From contig NZ_FNOR01000009.1 of assembly GCF_900107095.1 (NCBI RefSeq), positions 1-64,000 of the forward strand: a stretch of 64,000 nt of DNA. The letters run 5' to 3'. The position numbers and the translations under genes are program-made. The notes under the pieces are model-generated. The model worked only from the letters and a program-made list of their open reading frames with translations, was not told the DNA's origin and ran no database searches. Positions within the stretch are counted from its first letter, which is position 1. Every line of letters starts with the position of its first letter. Positions 8,446-17,167 of the stretch are shown in pieces. This DNA comes from Collimonas sp. OK242 (GTDB lineage: Bacteria; Pseudomonadota; Gammaproteobacteria; Burkholderiales; Burkholderiaceae_D).

Positions 8446-9066
8446 TTAAGCCTCACCTTTCTCGTCTTTACCAATGACGATCTTGGTATCGGACAGGTAC
8501 ATATAGCGTGGCACGTCGAGATTGTTTGGCGCCGGCTTGTTTTTGAAAACACGGCCAGCCAGGTCGAATGTCGAACCGTGGCAAGGGCAGAGGAAACCGC
8601 CTTGCCAGTCGTCCGGCAATGAAGCCTGCGCGCCCGGGGTGAATTTTGACGATGGCGAACAACCCAGATGCGGGCAAATGCCGACCAACACCAGGGTTTC
8701 TTCATGGCCGACGTGGCCGCGATTGTTCGACTTGTTCTTGCAGTAGTCAGGCAAGTCCATGGTGTAGGGCTTGAGTGACTCGGGGTCGGCAACTTCAGAG
8801 GCGGTATGTTCCAGCCTCTTCATTTGTTCCGGGGTGCGCCTCATGATCCAGACTGGCTTACCGCGCCATTCGAATACTTGCATTTCGCCAGGCTTGATGC
8901 CGGAGATATCCACTTCTACTGGTGCTCCTGCGGCTTTTGCGCGCTCGGACGGCTGGAAGGTAGACACAAAGGCCCCCGCCGTGGCTAAACCAGCCACGCC
9001 ACCCGCCGCACACGTAGCCACGAGCAAACCACGTCGACCGGAATCGACCTGCTTTTCGATACTCAT
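8446..9066 (-). CDS. petA: Rieske iron-sulfur subunit of the cytochrome bc1 complex
   Basis: This is the 2Fe-2S protein that takes electrons from quinol at the Qo site and swings to cytochrome c1. The 206-residue product has an N-terminal membrane anchor preceded by a twin arginine (R11, R12; a Tat-type signal is expected for Rieske proteins). The cluster motifs are CPHLGC (C131, H133, C136) and CPCHG (C160, C162, H163). It is the first gene of petABC. A good sigma70-like promoter lies about 50 bases upstream. Confidence 0.97.
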   Translation of the reverse strand: MSIEKQVDSGRRGLLVATCAAGGVAGLATAGAFVSTFQPSERAKAAGAPVEVDISGIKPGEMQVFEWRGKPVWIMRRTPEQMKRLEHTASEVADPESLKPYTMDLPDYCKNKSNNRGHVGHEETLVLVGICPHLGCSPSSKFTPGAQASLPDDWQGGFLCPCHGSTFDLAGRVFKNKPAPNNLDVPRYMYLSDTKIVIGKDEKGEA

Positions 9067-9121
9067 ACCAACCCCAATCAGTCAAAATACGAAACTTGCA
9101 CGGAACTTCTAGCAACCCAAG

Positions 9122-9150
9122 ATTATATCGAAGCTAAAGCCTGTTTTAAA
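9122..9150 (-). promoter_or_regulatory. Sigma70-like promoter for petABC
   Basis: On the minus strand a perfect TATAAT (9122-9127) sits 17 bases after TTTAAA (9145-9150, 4 of 6 matches to the -35 consensus). Transcription would start near 9115, giving a leader of about 50 bases before petA. Confidence 0.5.
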
Positions 9151-9358
9151 GGAAATACATGCAGCGATGCACAAAATCAACCAATTTCGTTGAAATTGCT
9201 GCTAAATCCGGCACAATTCCGTTAAGAAACTCGTTCTTGCACCGCAGCAAGTTTCAGCAAAGATGAAAAATAACAAGATTTGACAAATTTATCCTTTTAA
9301 TCGGCACGTGATCGCAGTATCTTCCCGACTATCAACATTGATTTGGAGAGTTAGCGCT

Positions 9359-9769
9359 ATGAGCATGATGGGAGAATTCAAGACCTTTGCACTCAAAGGC
9401 AATGTGATGGACTTGGCGGTCGGTGTGATCATCGGCGGCGCGTTCGGCAAAATTGTCGACTCTTTGGTGCAGGACATCATCATGCCGGTTGTCGGCAAGA
9501 TTTTTGGCGGCCTTGATTTTGCCAATCACTACTTCCCCTTGAACGGCCAAAGCGCAGAACTGACGCTGGCGGAAGCGAAAAAAGCCGGCGCCGTGCTGGC
9601 ATACGGTAATTTCATCACGATCGCGCTGAATTTTGTCATCCTGGCTTTCGTGATTTTCCAGATGGTCCGCATCATCAACAAATTGCGCGGCGCAGTTCCG
9701 CCGGCGCCGGCTGCCGATCCGGAAAACACAGTGCTGCTGCGCGAAATTCGCGACTCGCTGAAGAAATAG
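9359..9769 (+). CDS. mscL: Large-conductance mechanosensitive channel
   Basis: MscL opens under extreme membrane tension to release solutes during osmotic downshock. The 136-residue product shows the family's N-terminal amphipathic helix and first membrane span ([37 protein letters not shown]), a periplasmic loop, the second span ([20 protein letters not shown]) and a cytoplasmic C-terminal helix ([10 protein letters not shown]). I chose the ATG at 9359 because GGAGAG lies 9 bases upstream. The frame extends to a GTG at 9308, but that adds unrelated residues. A strong terminator follows. Confidence 0.96.
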   Translation: MSMMGEFKTFALKGNVMDLAVGVIIGGAFGKIVDSLVQDIIMPVVGKIFGGLDFANHYFPLNGQSAELTLAEAKKAGAVLAYGNFITIALNFVILAFVIFQMVRIINKLRGAVPPAPAADPENTVLLREIRDSLKK

Positions 9770-9800
9770 CATCGGCCTGCCGCTCCCTCCCCCGCCCGAA

Positions 9801-9830
9801 AGCCCGCTCGTCATAGCGGGCTTTTTATTT
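9801..9830 (+). terminator. Rho-independent terminator of mscL
   Basis: AGCCCGCT (9801-9808) pairs with AGCGGGCT (9815-9822) and is followed by TTTTATTT. It ends 140 bases before the sigma factor start. Confidence 0.85.
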
Positions 9831-9969
9831 GAGCAACGCCGCTGCAGACGATACCAGGCTGTTGCAGCCGCAGCGACCATGCGCTAATCTGTGGAATCAC
9901 CAACTTGGCTCGGCAACAACACATCCCTATTCGTCGACGGTATCGAAGGCGCCTAAAAAGGAAACCGAA

Positions 9970-10554
9970 TTGCCCTCTACAGACTTGCAACCGGAACCAC
10001 TGAAAATCTGGCTTGCTGCGGCCGCGCGCAAGGATGCTGCCGCCTTCCGCGCGCTCTACGACGCGACCTCGCCGAAACTGTTCGGCTTCGCGCTGCGTAT
10101 ACTGGTTAAGCGAGAGTGGGCGGAAGAAGTCCTGCAGGAGAGCTTCGTCAACATCTGGAACAACGCCGACAGCTACCAGGCCAGCCTGGCCGCGCCGATG
10201 ACCTGGATGACCGCCATCGTACGCAACAAGGCATTCGATTTTTTACGGCGCACGGACAGCACCGTCGAGATCGATGCAGACACATTTGACAAGGAAGTCA
10301 TGAACGCAATGGAAAGCGCCGGCCCGACGCCGTTGGCAGCGCTGCAACTAAGCGACGATGCAAGGGCGCTGGCGGCATGCATGGCCCGCCTGGAGGCCAT
10401 GCATCGGCAGGTCATTGCCCTGTCGTTTTATCACGATCTCTCGCATAGCGAAGTCGCGGCGCAGATGCAACTGCCGATCGGCACCGTGAAGAGCTGGATC
10501 CGGCGCGGGCTGGAGCGCCTGAAAATTTGCCTCGGCAAGCTCGGGAGCGCCTGA
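9970..10554 (+). CDS. ECF-type RNA polymerase sigma factor
   Basis: This sigma factor has a region-2 core (ALYDATSPKLFGFALRILVK, then EEVLQESFVNIWNNADSY) and region 4 (EAMHRQVIALSFYHDLSHSE, LPIGTVKSWIRRGLERLK). It resembles the SigK/RpoE-like group that pairs with RskA-type anti-sigma factors. I place the start at the TTG at 9970 because AAAAAGGAAA lies just upstream and the product begins just before the sigma core (194 residues). The frame runs back to 9829, but that extension overlaps the mscL terminator and is not protein-like. Its stop overlaps the start of the anti-sigma gene by one base, indicating translational coupling. Confidence 0.9.
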   Translation: MPSTDLQPEPLKIWLAAAARKDAAAFRALYDATSPKLFGFALRILVKREWAEEVLQESFVNIWNNADSYQASLAAPMTWMTAIVRNKAFDFLRRTDSTVEIDADTFDKEVMNAMESAGPTPLAALQLSDDARALAACMARLEAMHRQVIALSFYHDLSHSEVAAQMQLPIGTVKSWIRRGLERLKICLGKLGSA

Positions 10555-11285
10555 TGGATATCGAGCGTAACCCCGTTCTGGCGGATAAGCTGGCGGCTGA
10601 ATATGTACTCGGCACACTACGCGGCGGTGCGCGCCGTCGCTTTGAAAGCTTGCTGCGCCGTCACCCCGAGCTGCGCCAGGCTGTCGCCGAATGGCAGGAT
10701 CGCCTGCATCCGATGGCGCAACTGGCGCCAGCCGCAAAACCTTCAGCTGCGGTATGGCCGTCCATCGAAGCACAGCTCGGCTTGCATGGCAAACCGCAGC
10801 GCAAGCGCGCAATCTGGTTTGAATTGCGCGAAGACCTGAGCTTCTGGCGCGGGCTGGGCCTGGTCTCGACTACCGCCGCCATCATATTGACCTCGCTGCT
10901 GCTGTCCAGGCAAGAACTGTCGGTACCGGCAGCGCCGGCTGCCCCCACTGCCTCCTACATCGCCATGCTGAGCAACGATCAGGCGCAGCCGATTGCCGTG
11001 GTTACCGGCGATGCGCCAGGCGGCCGGCTGGTGATCAAGCTGGTGGCGCCGCAGACGATTGCGGCCGACAAGAGCCTGGAATTGTGGGCAGTACCGAAAG
11101 ACGGGCCGCCACGTTCGCTAGGCTTGCTGGCGGCAGATGGCAGCGTCACCCTGGCGCTGCCGGCCAACGCTACGCCGCAAACGATACCGTTGCTGGCGGT
11201 GACGCTGGAGCCGAAAGGCGGCTCGCCCAATCCTGGCGGGCCTACCGGCCCTATCGTGTTCAAGGGCCCCTGGGTTCAGATATAG
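10554..11285 (+). CDS. RskA-type transmembrane anti-sigma factor
   Basis: This is the predicted partner of the upstream ECF sigma factor. The 243-residue product has an N-terminal zinc-less anti-sigma region (AAEYVLGTLRGGARRRFESL), one membrane span (about residues 100-120, LGLVSTTAAIILTSLLL) and an extracytoplasmic RskA-like domain (SLELWAVPKDGPPRSLGLLA, then LPLLAVTLEPKGGSP-like). The start ATG at 10554 shares a base with the sigma stop and has GGGAG upstream. Such proteins hold the sigma factor at the membrane until a signal leads to proteolysis. No target genes can be deduced here. Confidence 0.88.
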   Translation: MDIERNPVLADKLAAEYVLGTLRGGARRRFESLLRRHPELRQAVAEWQDRLHPMAQLAPAAKPSAAVWPSIEAQLGLHGKPQRKRAIWFELREDLSFWRGLGLVSTTAAIILTSLLLSRQELSVPAAPAAPTASYIAMLSNDQAQPIAVVTGDAPGGRLVIKLVAPQTIAADKSLELWAVPKDGPPRSLGLLAADGSVTLALPANATPQTIPLLAVTLEPKGGSPNPGGPTGPIVFKGPWVQI

Positions 11286-11299
11286 CGGCAGTCTGGATG

Positions 11300-11345
11300 G
11301 AGGATGATGGGGGGGGTGTCGCCCATCATCCTCTATCTTCTTTTA
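11300..11345 (+). terminator. Terminator after the anti-sigma gene
   Basis: A perfect 12-bp stem (GAGGATGATGGG at 11300-11311 with CCCATCATCCTC at 11322-11333) is followed by TATCTTCTTTTAT. It lies between two convergent genes and may also slow transcription from the clsB side. Confidence 0.7.
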
Positions 11346-12509
11346 TCGCTCGCCATTGCCGATGGTGATAATCCGCATCAGGAAGCGATACAGGAAAAAA
11401 GCCGTGCCGTGCCAGGCGCGTGCGCGCCAGGACTGATGGTCGAATGCACTGGCCGCCATCGGTGTGCCGTCGGCGATCCCGCTTTCGATTTGTTGCCGTA
11501 GCGCGCGCGAAAAATCGGCGTCCCTGATCACCACGTTTGCCTCCTGGTTCACCAGCAGGCTCAGGCCATCAAAATTGCTGGAGCCGACGGTGGCCCAGTT
11601 GTCATCGACTACCGCCACTTTTGCATGCAAGGCGGTTTTGCGGTACTCGACAATCTTGACGCCGGCCTTCAGCAGCTTTGGATAATAGGATTGGCTGACT
11701 GCATCCTGCAGGCGAAATTGGCCAACGCCCAGCAGCAAGGTGACATCGACGCCGCGCCGCGCGGCTTCTTCCAGCGCGCGCCGCAATTTCCGGCCCGGGG
11801 CAAAATACGGACTGGTCAGCAAGGCGCTATGCCGGGCATGCCCCAGCGCGTATAAATAGGCACGTTGAATGGTGCGGCGATTGCGCAGATTATCGCGCAG
11901 CACCAGCCCTGCCGCCGCCGGCCCATGCGCTGCGCCGCCGGTGATGGCGCGGGTGCGTTTGAATTGCCTGAGGCGCGCCAGCAGTTTCATCTCGCCCAGA
12001 CGCATCCATTGCGCCTCCAGTTCGACGTGAATCACTTTCACCAGCGGGCCGCGGATACTCACCGCAAAATCCCAGCGCGGCGCCGGCAAGGGCACGCGCT
12101 GGTCATCGTCGGAAACCATGTCGTCGATGATATTCAAGCCGCCGATAAAACTGATCCGCCGGTCCACCACGCATAGCTTGCGATGCATCCTGGCCACGCC
12201 GCGCCGAAACCAGGGATTGAAGGCGCGATACATTACGCCGCTTGCCAGGAATTCCTGATGCAGCGACATGGAACGCTGGCGGCCGGTGCCCAGCCAATCG
12301 GTAATCACTCTCACCGCAACACCGCGCCGTGCCGCGCGTGTTAGCGCTTGCTGCACCAGCAGCGCGGTCTCATCGGCGGCGAAGATATAGGTTTCGAGGT
12401 AGATTTCGATGCGGGCGGCATCGATGGCGGCAATCAGCGCCGGAAAAAAGGCAGCGCCGTTGTGCAACAGCGTGATGTGGTTATCTGCGCTAAAGATTAC
12501 CGCGCGCAT
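11343..12509 (-). CDS. clsB: Cardiolipin synthase B-type phospholipase D family enzyme
   Basis: This enzyme is predicted to make cardiolipin by phosphatidyl transfer at the membrane. The 388-residue product carries two HKD motifs, MHRKLCVVD (H109, K111, D116) and LHAKVAVVD (H295, K297, D302), each followed by the family's GGLN or GSSNFD stretch. It lacks N-terminal membrane spans, as in ClsB (YbhO) rather than ClsA. Downstream of an EEP-family gene on the same strand it repeats the ybhP-ybhO pairing of enterobacteria. The start ATG is at 12509; no strong ribosome binding site stands out. Confidence 0.88.
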   Translation of the reverse strand: MRAVIFSADNHITLLHNGAAFFPALIAAIDAARIEIYLETYIFAADETALLVQQALTRAARRGVAVRVITDWLGTGRQRSMSLHQEFLASGVMYRAFNPWFRRGVARMHRKLCVVDRRISFIGGLNIIDDMVSDDDQRVPLPAPRWDFAVSIRGPLVKVIHVELEAQWMRLGEMKLLARLRQFKRTRAITGGAAHGPAAAGLVLRDNLRNRRTIQRAYLYALGHARHSALLTSPYFAPGRKLRRALEEAARRGVDVTLLLGVGQFRLQDAVSQSYYPKLLKAGVKIVEYRKTALHAKVAVVDDNWATVGSSNFDGLSLLVNQEANVVIRDADFSRALRQQIESGIADGTPMAASAFDHQSWRARAWHGTAFFLYRFLMRIITIGNGER

Positions 12510-12593
12510 GCAATAGAAAGAAGGAGGAACAAAGGGAGTGACGACATCCGGCCGGTCTTTCCGAGGTCATGGTTGAAGCTGGCGATGCCACAA

Positions 12594-13400
12594 TTATCGC
12601 AGCTTGAGCGTCGCCACGATAGGCGCATGATCCGACAATTTTGCCCATTCCGCGCCATGCAGGACTTCAGCTGATTCTACCGTAAAGCCACGCAAATAAA
12701 TCCGGTCCAGACGCAGCCAGGGAAAGGCCGCCGGAAAAGTACGCGCCGGCTTCAGTTTTGGCGTGTGCCCTATCAGTTGCTGCAGATAGGAGCCGACACC
12801 TTGTATCACGCTCGTGACGGCAATCTGCTCATCGAATATTTCGGCGACATCGAGCCGTGCTCGCAACAACTCACTCAGGCGATTGCCCCAGTCGTTGAAA
12901 TCGCCGGCGATAATCAGCGGCGCCCCCGGCGGCGACGAGCTGCGCACCGCCTCGATCAAGGCGGCAGTCTGACGACGCCTGCCGCCGCCGAACAAACCCA
13001 GATGCACCACATAGCAGTGGATATCCTGGGTTTCGGTTTTCAGTACGCAATGCAAAATGCCGCGTGCTTCATAAGCATGATCCGACACATCCTGGTTGCT
13101 TTGCGAACCGATTTCAAAACGGCTCAACAAGGCATTGCCATGATGGCCGTGATCGTACACGGCGTTCATGCCGTAGGCGGCGTGATGCGAATCGCCGGCG
13201 AGGAAATCATGCTGGGCCTGATCCGGCCAGTGCGCTGCATGGCGGGCCGCCATCAGATCGTGCCGGCCCTGCACCTCCTGCAGGAAAAACACATCGGCCT
13301 CCATCTGCGCCAGCGCCTGTTTCAATGCGTGCACGCGCGGCCGGCTGCCCAGAGAAGACACGCCTTTGTGGATGTTGTAGGTTGCGATGCGCAGTTTCAT
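12594..13400 (-). CDS. Endonuclease/exonuclease/phosphatase family protein (YbhP-like)
   Basis: The 268-residue protein has the EEP fold motifs: TYNIHKGVSSLG at the start, FFLQEVQGRHD (catalytic Glu), the central LIIAGDFNDWGNRL (Asp/Asn) and the final KLSDHAPIVATL (Asp/His). These residues bind the metal and the scissile phosphate. The family includes nucleases, phosphatases and sphingomyelinases, so the substrate is open. Its position before a clsB-type gene points to a role near phospholipid metabolism, as suggested for YbhP. That role is inferred only from neighbourhood. Confidence 0.85.
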   Translation of the reverse strand: MKLRIATYNIHKGVSSLGSRPRVHALKQALAQMEADVFFLQEVQGRHDLMAARHAAHWPDQAQHDFLAGDSHHAAYGMNAVYDHGHHGNALLSRFEIGSQSNQDVSDHAYEARGILHCVLKTETQDIHCYVVHLGLFGGGRRRQTAALIEAVRSSSPPGAPLIIAGDFNDWGNRLSELLRARLDVAEIFDEQIAVTSVIQGVGSYLQQLIGHTPKLKPARTFPAAFPWLRLDRIYLRGFTVESAEVLHGAEWAKLSDHAPIVATLKLR

Positions 13401-13421
13401 GGAACTCTTCGGTGATACAAG

Positions 13422-13886
13422 TTATTTGCTGATCTGGCGCGGCAGTTGCAGGATCGCTTCGGCGTTCGACGGTGAAAAACACGCGTCCGCCGCCGCGCGA
13501 TACGGCAGCCACTTATACTGCAAATGTTCGCGCGGCGCGAGGGTAACCGGAATACCGTTCGGCACCAGCAGACCAAACACATGCTCAGTGTTTTTTGTCA
13601 CTCCAGGCGCATAGCGATGGCGCCAGACCGGATAAATCTCATATACGTTGGCAACACCCCAGTCGTGCAGATTCGACACTGGCACTGCGCCCGGTTCGGC
13701 GGCCACCACGATGCCGGTTTCTTCCTGCACTTCACGCACTGCCGTCACGTCCAGAGCTTCCTCCGGAAAATCCTTGGAGCCGGTTACCGATTGCCAGTAA
13801 TCCAGCTTATCGGCCCGTTCCATCAACAGGACCTGAAGATCTTCTGTATAAATGACAACCAAAACCGATTCGGGAATTTTATGCAT
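13422..13886 (-). CDS. nudB: Dihydroneopterin triphosphate pyrophosphohydrolase (Nudix)
   Basis: NudB removes pyrophosphate from dihydroneopterin triphosphate in folate synthesis. The 154-residue product matches the family start (IPESVLVVIYTEDLQVLLME). It has a full Nudix box from G to GI: GSKDFPEEALDVTAVREVQE followed by ETGI, with the metal-binding REVQEE. The adjacent DYWQSVTGS and the HRYAPGVTKNTEHVFGL stretch are typical of NudB. It lies between aspS and the EEP gene on the same strand, a known neighbourhood for nudB in proteobacteria. A terminator separates it from aspS, so it should have its own promoter. Confidence 0.92.
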   Translation of the reverse strand: MHKIPESVLVVIYTEDLQVLLMERADKLDYWQSVTGSKDFPEEALDVTAVREVQEETGIVVAAEPGAVPVSNLHDWGVANVYEIYPVWRHRYAPGVTKNTEHVFGLLVPNGIPVTLAPREHLQYKWLPYRAAADACFSPSNAEAILQLPRQISK

Positions 13887-13983
13887 GCGCTTCTTTTGCT
13901 ATTGCTTGTCAGGTGAGCAAGTTCTTTTACCCACGCTACTCTATTTCAGAAAGCACCACTATAAACCGGTTTTGCCCGGACAT

Positions 13984-14011
13984 AAAAAAGCGCGGAAATC
14001 CGCGCTTTTTT
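13984..14011 (-). terminator. Bidirectional terminator between aspS and nudB
   Basis: A 12-bp stem (AAAAAAGCGCGG with CCGCGCTTTTTT) around AAAT gives T runs on both strands. In the minus direction it lies 34 bases after the aspS stop. Confidence 0.9.
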
Positions 14012-14044
14012 CTTGCTGCATCTTCCTGCTTCTTTACCTGAAAA

Positions 14045-15847
14045 TCAAACCACTTTCGCTTCCGGCATGCGCAAACGGATATGCAATTCCTTCAATTGCT
14101 TTTCATCCACAGCCGATGGCGCATGCGTCAACAGACATTGCGCGCGCTGGGTTTTCGGGAAGGCGATGACGTCGCGAATCGATTCGGCGCCGCACATCAT
14201 GGTGACGATACGATCCAGGCCGAACGCCAGGCCGCCATGCGGTGGCGCGCCGTATTGCAAAGCGTCGAGCAGGAAACCGAACTTGAGTTGCGCTTCTTCG
14301 GCATCGATCTTCAAGGCGCGGAACACCTTGCTCTGCACGTCGGCACGGTGGATACGGATCGAACCGCCGCCCAGTTCCCAGCCGTTCAAGACCATGTCGT
14401 AGGCCTTGGCGATGGCCTTGCCCGGATCGGTTTCGATGAAGTCTTCGTGGCCGTCTTTCGGCGAAGTGAACGGATGGTGCAAGGCGTTCCAGCGATCGCC
14501 GTCTTCATCGTATTCGAACATCGGGAAATCGACCACCCACAATGGACGCCAGGTATCGTCGAACAGGCCGGCTTTCTTGCCGAATTCGCTATGACCGATC
14601 TTCACGCGCAGCGCGCCGATGGCGTCGTTGACTACCTTGGCCTTGTCGGCGCCGAAGAAAATCAGGTCGCCGTCTTCCGCACCTGTTTGCTCGAGGATCT
14701 GCGCCAGCGCTGCATCATGCAGGTTCTTGACGATAGGCGATTGCAAACCGTCGCGGCCCTTGGCTTTTTCGTTGACCTTGATGTAAGCCAGGCCCTTGGC
14801 GCCGTAGATCGCCACGAACTGGGTGTAGGCATCGATCTCGGAACGCGGCATGGCGGCGCCGCCTGGCACGCGCAGGCCGACCACGCGGCCGTTTTCCATA
14901 TTGGCCGCACCGGCGAACACCTTGAAATCGACATCTTTCATCACTGCGGTCAGATCGGTGAAGGCGAGCTTGACGCGCATGTCCGGCTTGTCCGAACCGT
15001 ACAGCGCCATCGCGGTAGCGAAATCCATCACCGGGAACGGGTTAGGCAGGTCGATATCCAGCGCGTTCTTGAACACCAGGCGTATCATGCCTTCGAACAT
15101 GTCGCGGATTTCCTGTTCCGACATGAAGGAAGTTTCACAGTCAATCTGGGTGAATTCAGGCTGGCGGTCAGCGCGCAGATCTTCGTCGCGGAAACATTTG
15201 ACGATCTGGTAGTAACGGTCGAAGTTGGCCACCATCAGCAACTGCTTGAACAGTTGCGGCGACTGCGGCAGCGCAAAGAACTGGCCGGCGTTGACGCGCG
15301 AAGGCACCAGGTAATCGCGGGCGCCTTCCGGGGTCGACTTGGTCAGCATCGGTGTTTCGATATCGATGAAGCCGTTGGCATCGAGGAACTTGCGCACTTC
15401 CATCGTCACCTTGTAACGCAGGCGCAGGTTGTTTTGCATTTGCGGACGGCGCAGGTCCAGCACGCGGTGGGTCAGGCGAGTGGTTTCGGACAGGTTTTCG
15501 TCGTCCAGCTGGAACGGCGGCGTGACCGACGGGTTCAGCACTTCCAGTTCGTGCGCCAGCACTTCGATCTTGCCGGATTTCAGGTTGCTGTTGCCGGTGC
15601 CGTCAGGGCGCAAGCGCACCACGCCGGTGATACGCAGGCAGAACTCGTTGCGCACTGCTTCCGCGTTCTTGAATACTTCGGCGCGGTCCGGATCGCACAC
15701 CACTTGCACCAGGCCTTCGCGGTCGCGCAGGTCGATGAAAATGACGCCGCCGTGATCGCGGCGACGATGCACCCAGCCGCACAGGCTGACGGTTTGGCCG
15801 AGAAGTACCTCAGTGGTGAGGCCGCAGTATTGGGTTCGCATGGACAT
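14045..15847 (-). CDS. aspS: Aspartyl-tRNA synthetase
   Basis: AspRS charges tRNA-Asp. The 600-residue product is the bacterial type: an N-terminal OB-fold anticodon domain ([20 protein letters not shown]), then the class II core with motif 2 ([20 protein letters not shown]) and motif 3 ([16 protein letters not shown]), and a GAD insertion in between. In organisms lacking AsnRS the enzyme may also charge tRNA-Asn; that cannot be decided here. Two start ATGs are possible at 15847 and 15841. A DUF502 gene and an FmdB-type gene lie upstream on the same strand and may form one operon with it. Confidence 0.97.
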   Translation of the reverse strand: MSMRTQYCGLTTEVLLGQTVSLCGWVHRRRDHGGVIFIDLRDREGLVQVVCDPDRAEVFKNAEAVRNEFCLRITGVVRLRPDGTGNSNLKSGKIEVLAHELEVLNPSVTPPFQLDDENLSETTRLTHRVLDLRRPQMQNNLRLRYKVTMEVRKFLDANGFIDIETPMLTKSTPEGARDYLVPSRVNAGQFFALPQSPQLFKQLLMVANFDRYYQIVKCFRDEDLRADRQPEFTQIDCETSFMSEQEIRDMFEGMIRLVFKNALDIDLPNPFPVMDFATAMALYGSDKPDMRVKLAFTDLTAVMKDVDFKVFAGAANMENGRVVGLRVPGGAAMPRSEIDAYTQFVAIYGAKGLAYIKVNEKAKGRDGLQSPIVKNLHDAALAQILEQTGAEDGDLIFFGADKAKVVNDAIGALRVKIGHSEFGKKAGLFDDTWRPLWVVDFPMFEYDEDGDRWNALHHPFTSPKDGHEDFIETDPGKAIAKAYDMVLNGWELGGGSIRIHRADVQSKVFRALKIDAEEAQLKFGFLLDALQYGAPPHGGLAFGLDRIVTMMCGAESIRDVIAFPKTQRAQCLLTHAPSAVDEKQLKELHIRLRMPEAKVV

Positions 15848-15941
15848 ATTCAGTTTTTCGCAGTTCAGATGTTGTAGATATTAATTAAGTATAAGTGTGG
15901 CTTAGAAGCGGGGACATTCACGTGGCCGGTGGCGGCAATGG

Positions 15942-16598
15942 TCAGAGCTGATTGCCGGCTGCCGGGCCAACGCCAGGCAGCGAGTCGACGACCAGCTTCC
16001 TGTCGGGCTGTTGCTCGGGCGCGACCACCCCCATTGAAACAATGTACTTCAAGGCCTCATCGACGCTCATGTCGAGTTCGATGGTGTCTGCGCGCGGCAG
16101 CATCAGGAAGAATCCGGAAGTCGGGTTCGGCGTAGTCGGCACATACACGCTGACATAATCGCCGGCCAGATGGTTTTTTACATCGCCGCCAGGAATTCCG
16201 GTCAGGAAAGCAATCGTCCACGATCCCTCGCGCGGGTATTGCACCAGCAAGGCTTTGCGGAAGGCATTGCCGGACGATGAAAACAAGGTATCCGACACTT
16301 GCTTGACGCTGGAATAGATCGAGCTGACCACCGGAATGCGCGTCAGCACCGCTTCCCACATCGACACAATCTGGCGGCCGATGAAATTGCGCGTCGCCAG
16401 GCCGGTCAGGAAAATCACCAGCAAGGTCAGGATCGTGCCGAGCCCGGGAATATCATGCCCCAGCAGCGCTTTCGGCCGCCATTGCTCCGGCAGCAGCAGC
16501 AGCGACTGATCCATCGTGCCAATGATCAGATTCAGCACCCATAGCGTGATAGCCAGGGGGACTAAAACCAGCAGACCGGTGATGAAATATTTACGCAT
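15942..16598 (-). CDS. DUF502 family inner-membrane protein
   Basis: The 218-residue protein has two N-terminal membrane spans (YFITGLLVLVPLAITLWVLN and a second near residues 55-75) and a conserved soluble region (YSSVKQVSDTLFSSSGNAFR, VPTTPNPTSGFFLMLPR, DMSVDEALKYIVSMGVV). These are hallmarks of the DUF502 family, whose biochemical role I do not know. In betaproteobacteria it commonly lies between an FmdB-like gene and aspS, as here. The stop is 94 bases before aspS. Confidence 0.85.
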   Translation of the reverse strand: MRKYFITGLLVLVPLAITLWVLNLIIGTMDQSLLLLPEQWRPKALLGHDIPGLGTILTLLVIFLTGLATRNFIGRQIVSMWEAVLTRIPVVSSIYSSVKQVSDTLFSSSGNAFRKALLVQYPREGSWTIAFLTGIPGGDVKNHLAGDYVSVYVPTTPNPTSGFFLMLPRADTIELDMSVDEALKYIVSMGVVAPEQQPDRKLVVDSLPGVGPAAGNQL

Positions 16599-16671
16599 GG
16601 CTTTCTTTGTGGGACAACACGTACCATGTACGTGCGCCTGGTTTTCAACTTGCTGGATTACTTGAGTGACC

Positions 16672-17007
16672 TTATGTCGCTGCAGCCGGCGTGCTGCTAG
16701 CCGCTGCTGCAGGTGTTGCTGGCGTTGCGGCTGGCGCCGATGCGACTGCGGCGGCCGGAGCGGCAGCTGTGCCGGCGGCCGATGCCGGCTCAGCCGCGCT
16801 TACCGGCGGCACTGTCGCGCCTGCGCCGCCACGGAAATCGGTCACGTACCAGCCGGTGCCCTTGAGCTGGAAACCAGCTGCAGTCACCTGCTTCTTGAAC
16901 TCGGCTTTGCTGCAGGTCGGGCAGACCGTCAGCGGCTCATCGGACATCTTTTGCAGTACATCTTTGGCAAAACCACAGGCTTCGCAGCGATACGCATAAA
17001 TCGGCAT
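16672..17007 (-). CDS. FmdB-type zinc-ribbon protein with Ala-rich tail
   Basis: The first 60 residues form a single zinc ribbon (MPIYAYRCEACGF...CPTCSK, four Cys) followed by FKKQVTAAGFQLKGTGWYVT, the FmdB/CxxC regulatory family pattern. The remaining 50 residues are a low-complexity Ala/Pro/Ser tail. I chose ATG 17007 because GGAG lies upstream at the right distance; the longer frame adds only five residues. The molecular role is unknown. It starts a same-strand group with DUF502 and aspS. Confidence 0.85.
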   Translation of the reverse strand: MPIYAYRCEACGFAKDVLQKMSDEPLTVCPTCSKAEFKKQVTAAGFQLKGTGWYVTDFRGGAGATVPPVSAAEPASAAGTAAAPAAAVASAPAATPATPAAAASSTPAAAT

Positions 17008-17167
17008 GGTGAAACTCCGCAAATATCTTACAAAACCCTGAATTATAAAGGTTTTTTCGAGTATATACGGGCTGAGTGCGGGCTTAGCCGACAGCTTGTG
17101 GCGGCGACGCCATGAATTGGCGGCGCCGTTGTTGATTTTATATTACACAAAACCGTGCGCCGGCCAA

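Noticed and set aside
14081-15877. 598-codon plus-strand open frame across aspS
   Set aside because: It is the antisense of aspS. The product is rich in His, Gln, Arg and Val with no family pattern, while the minus-strand frame is a complete synthetase.
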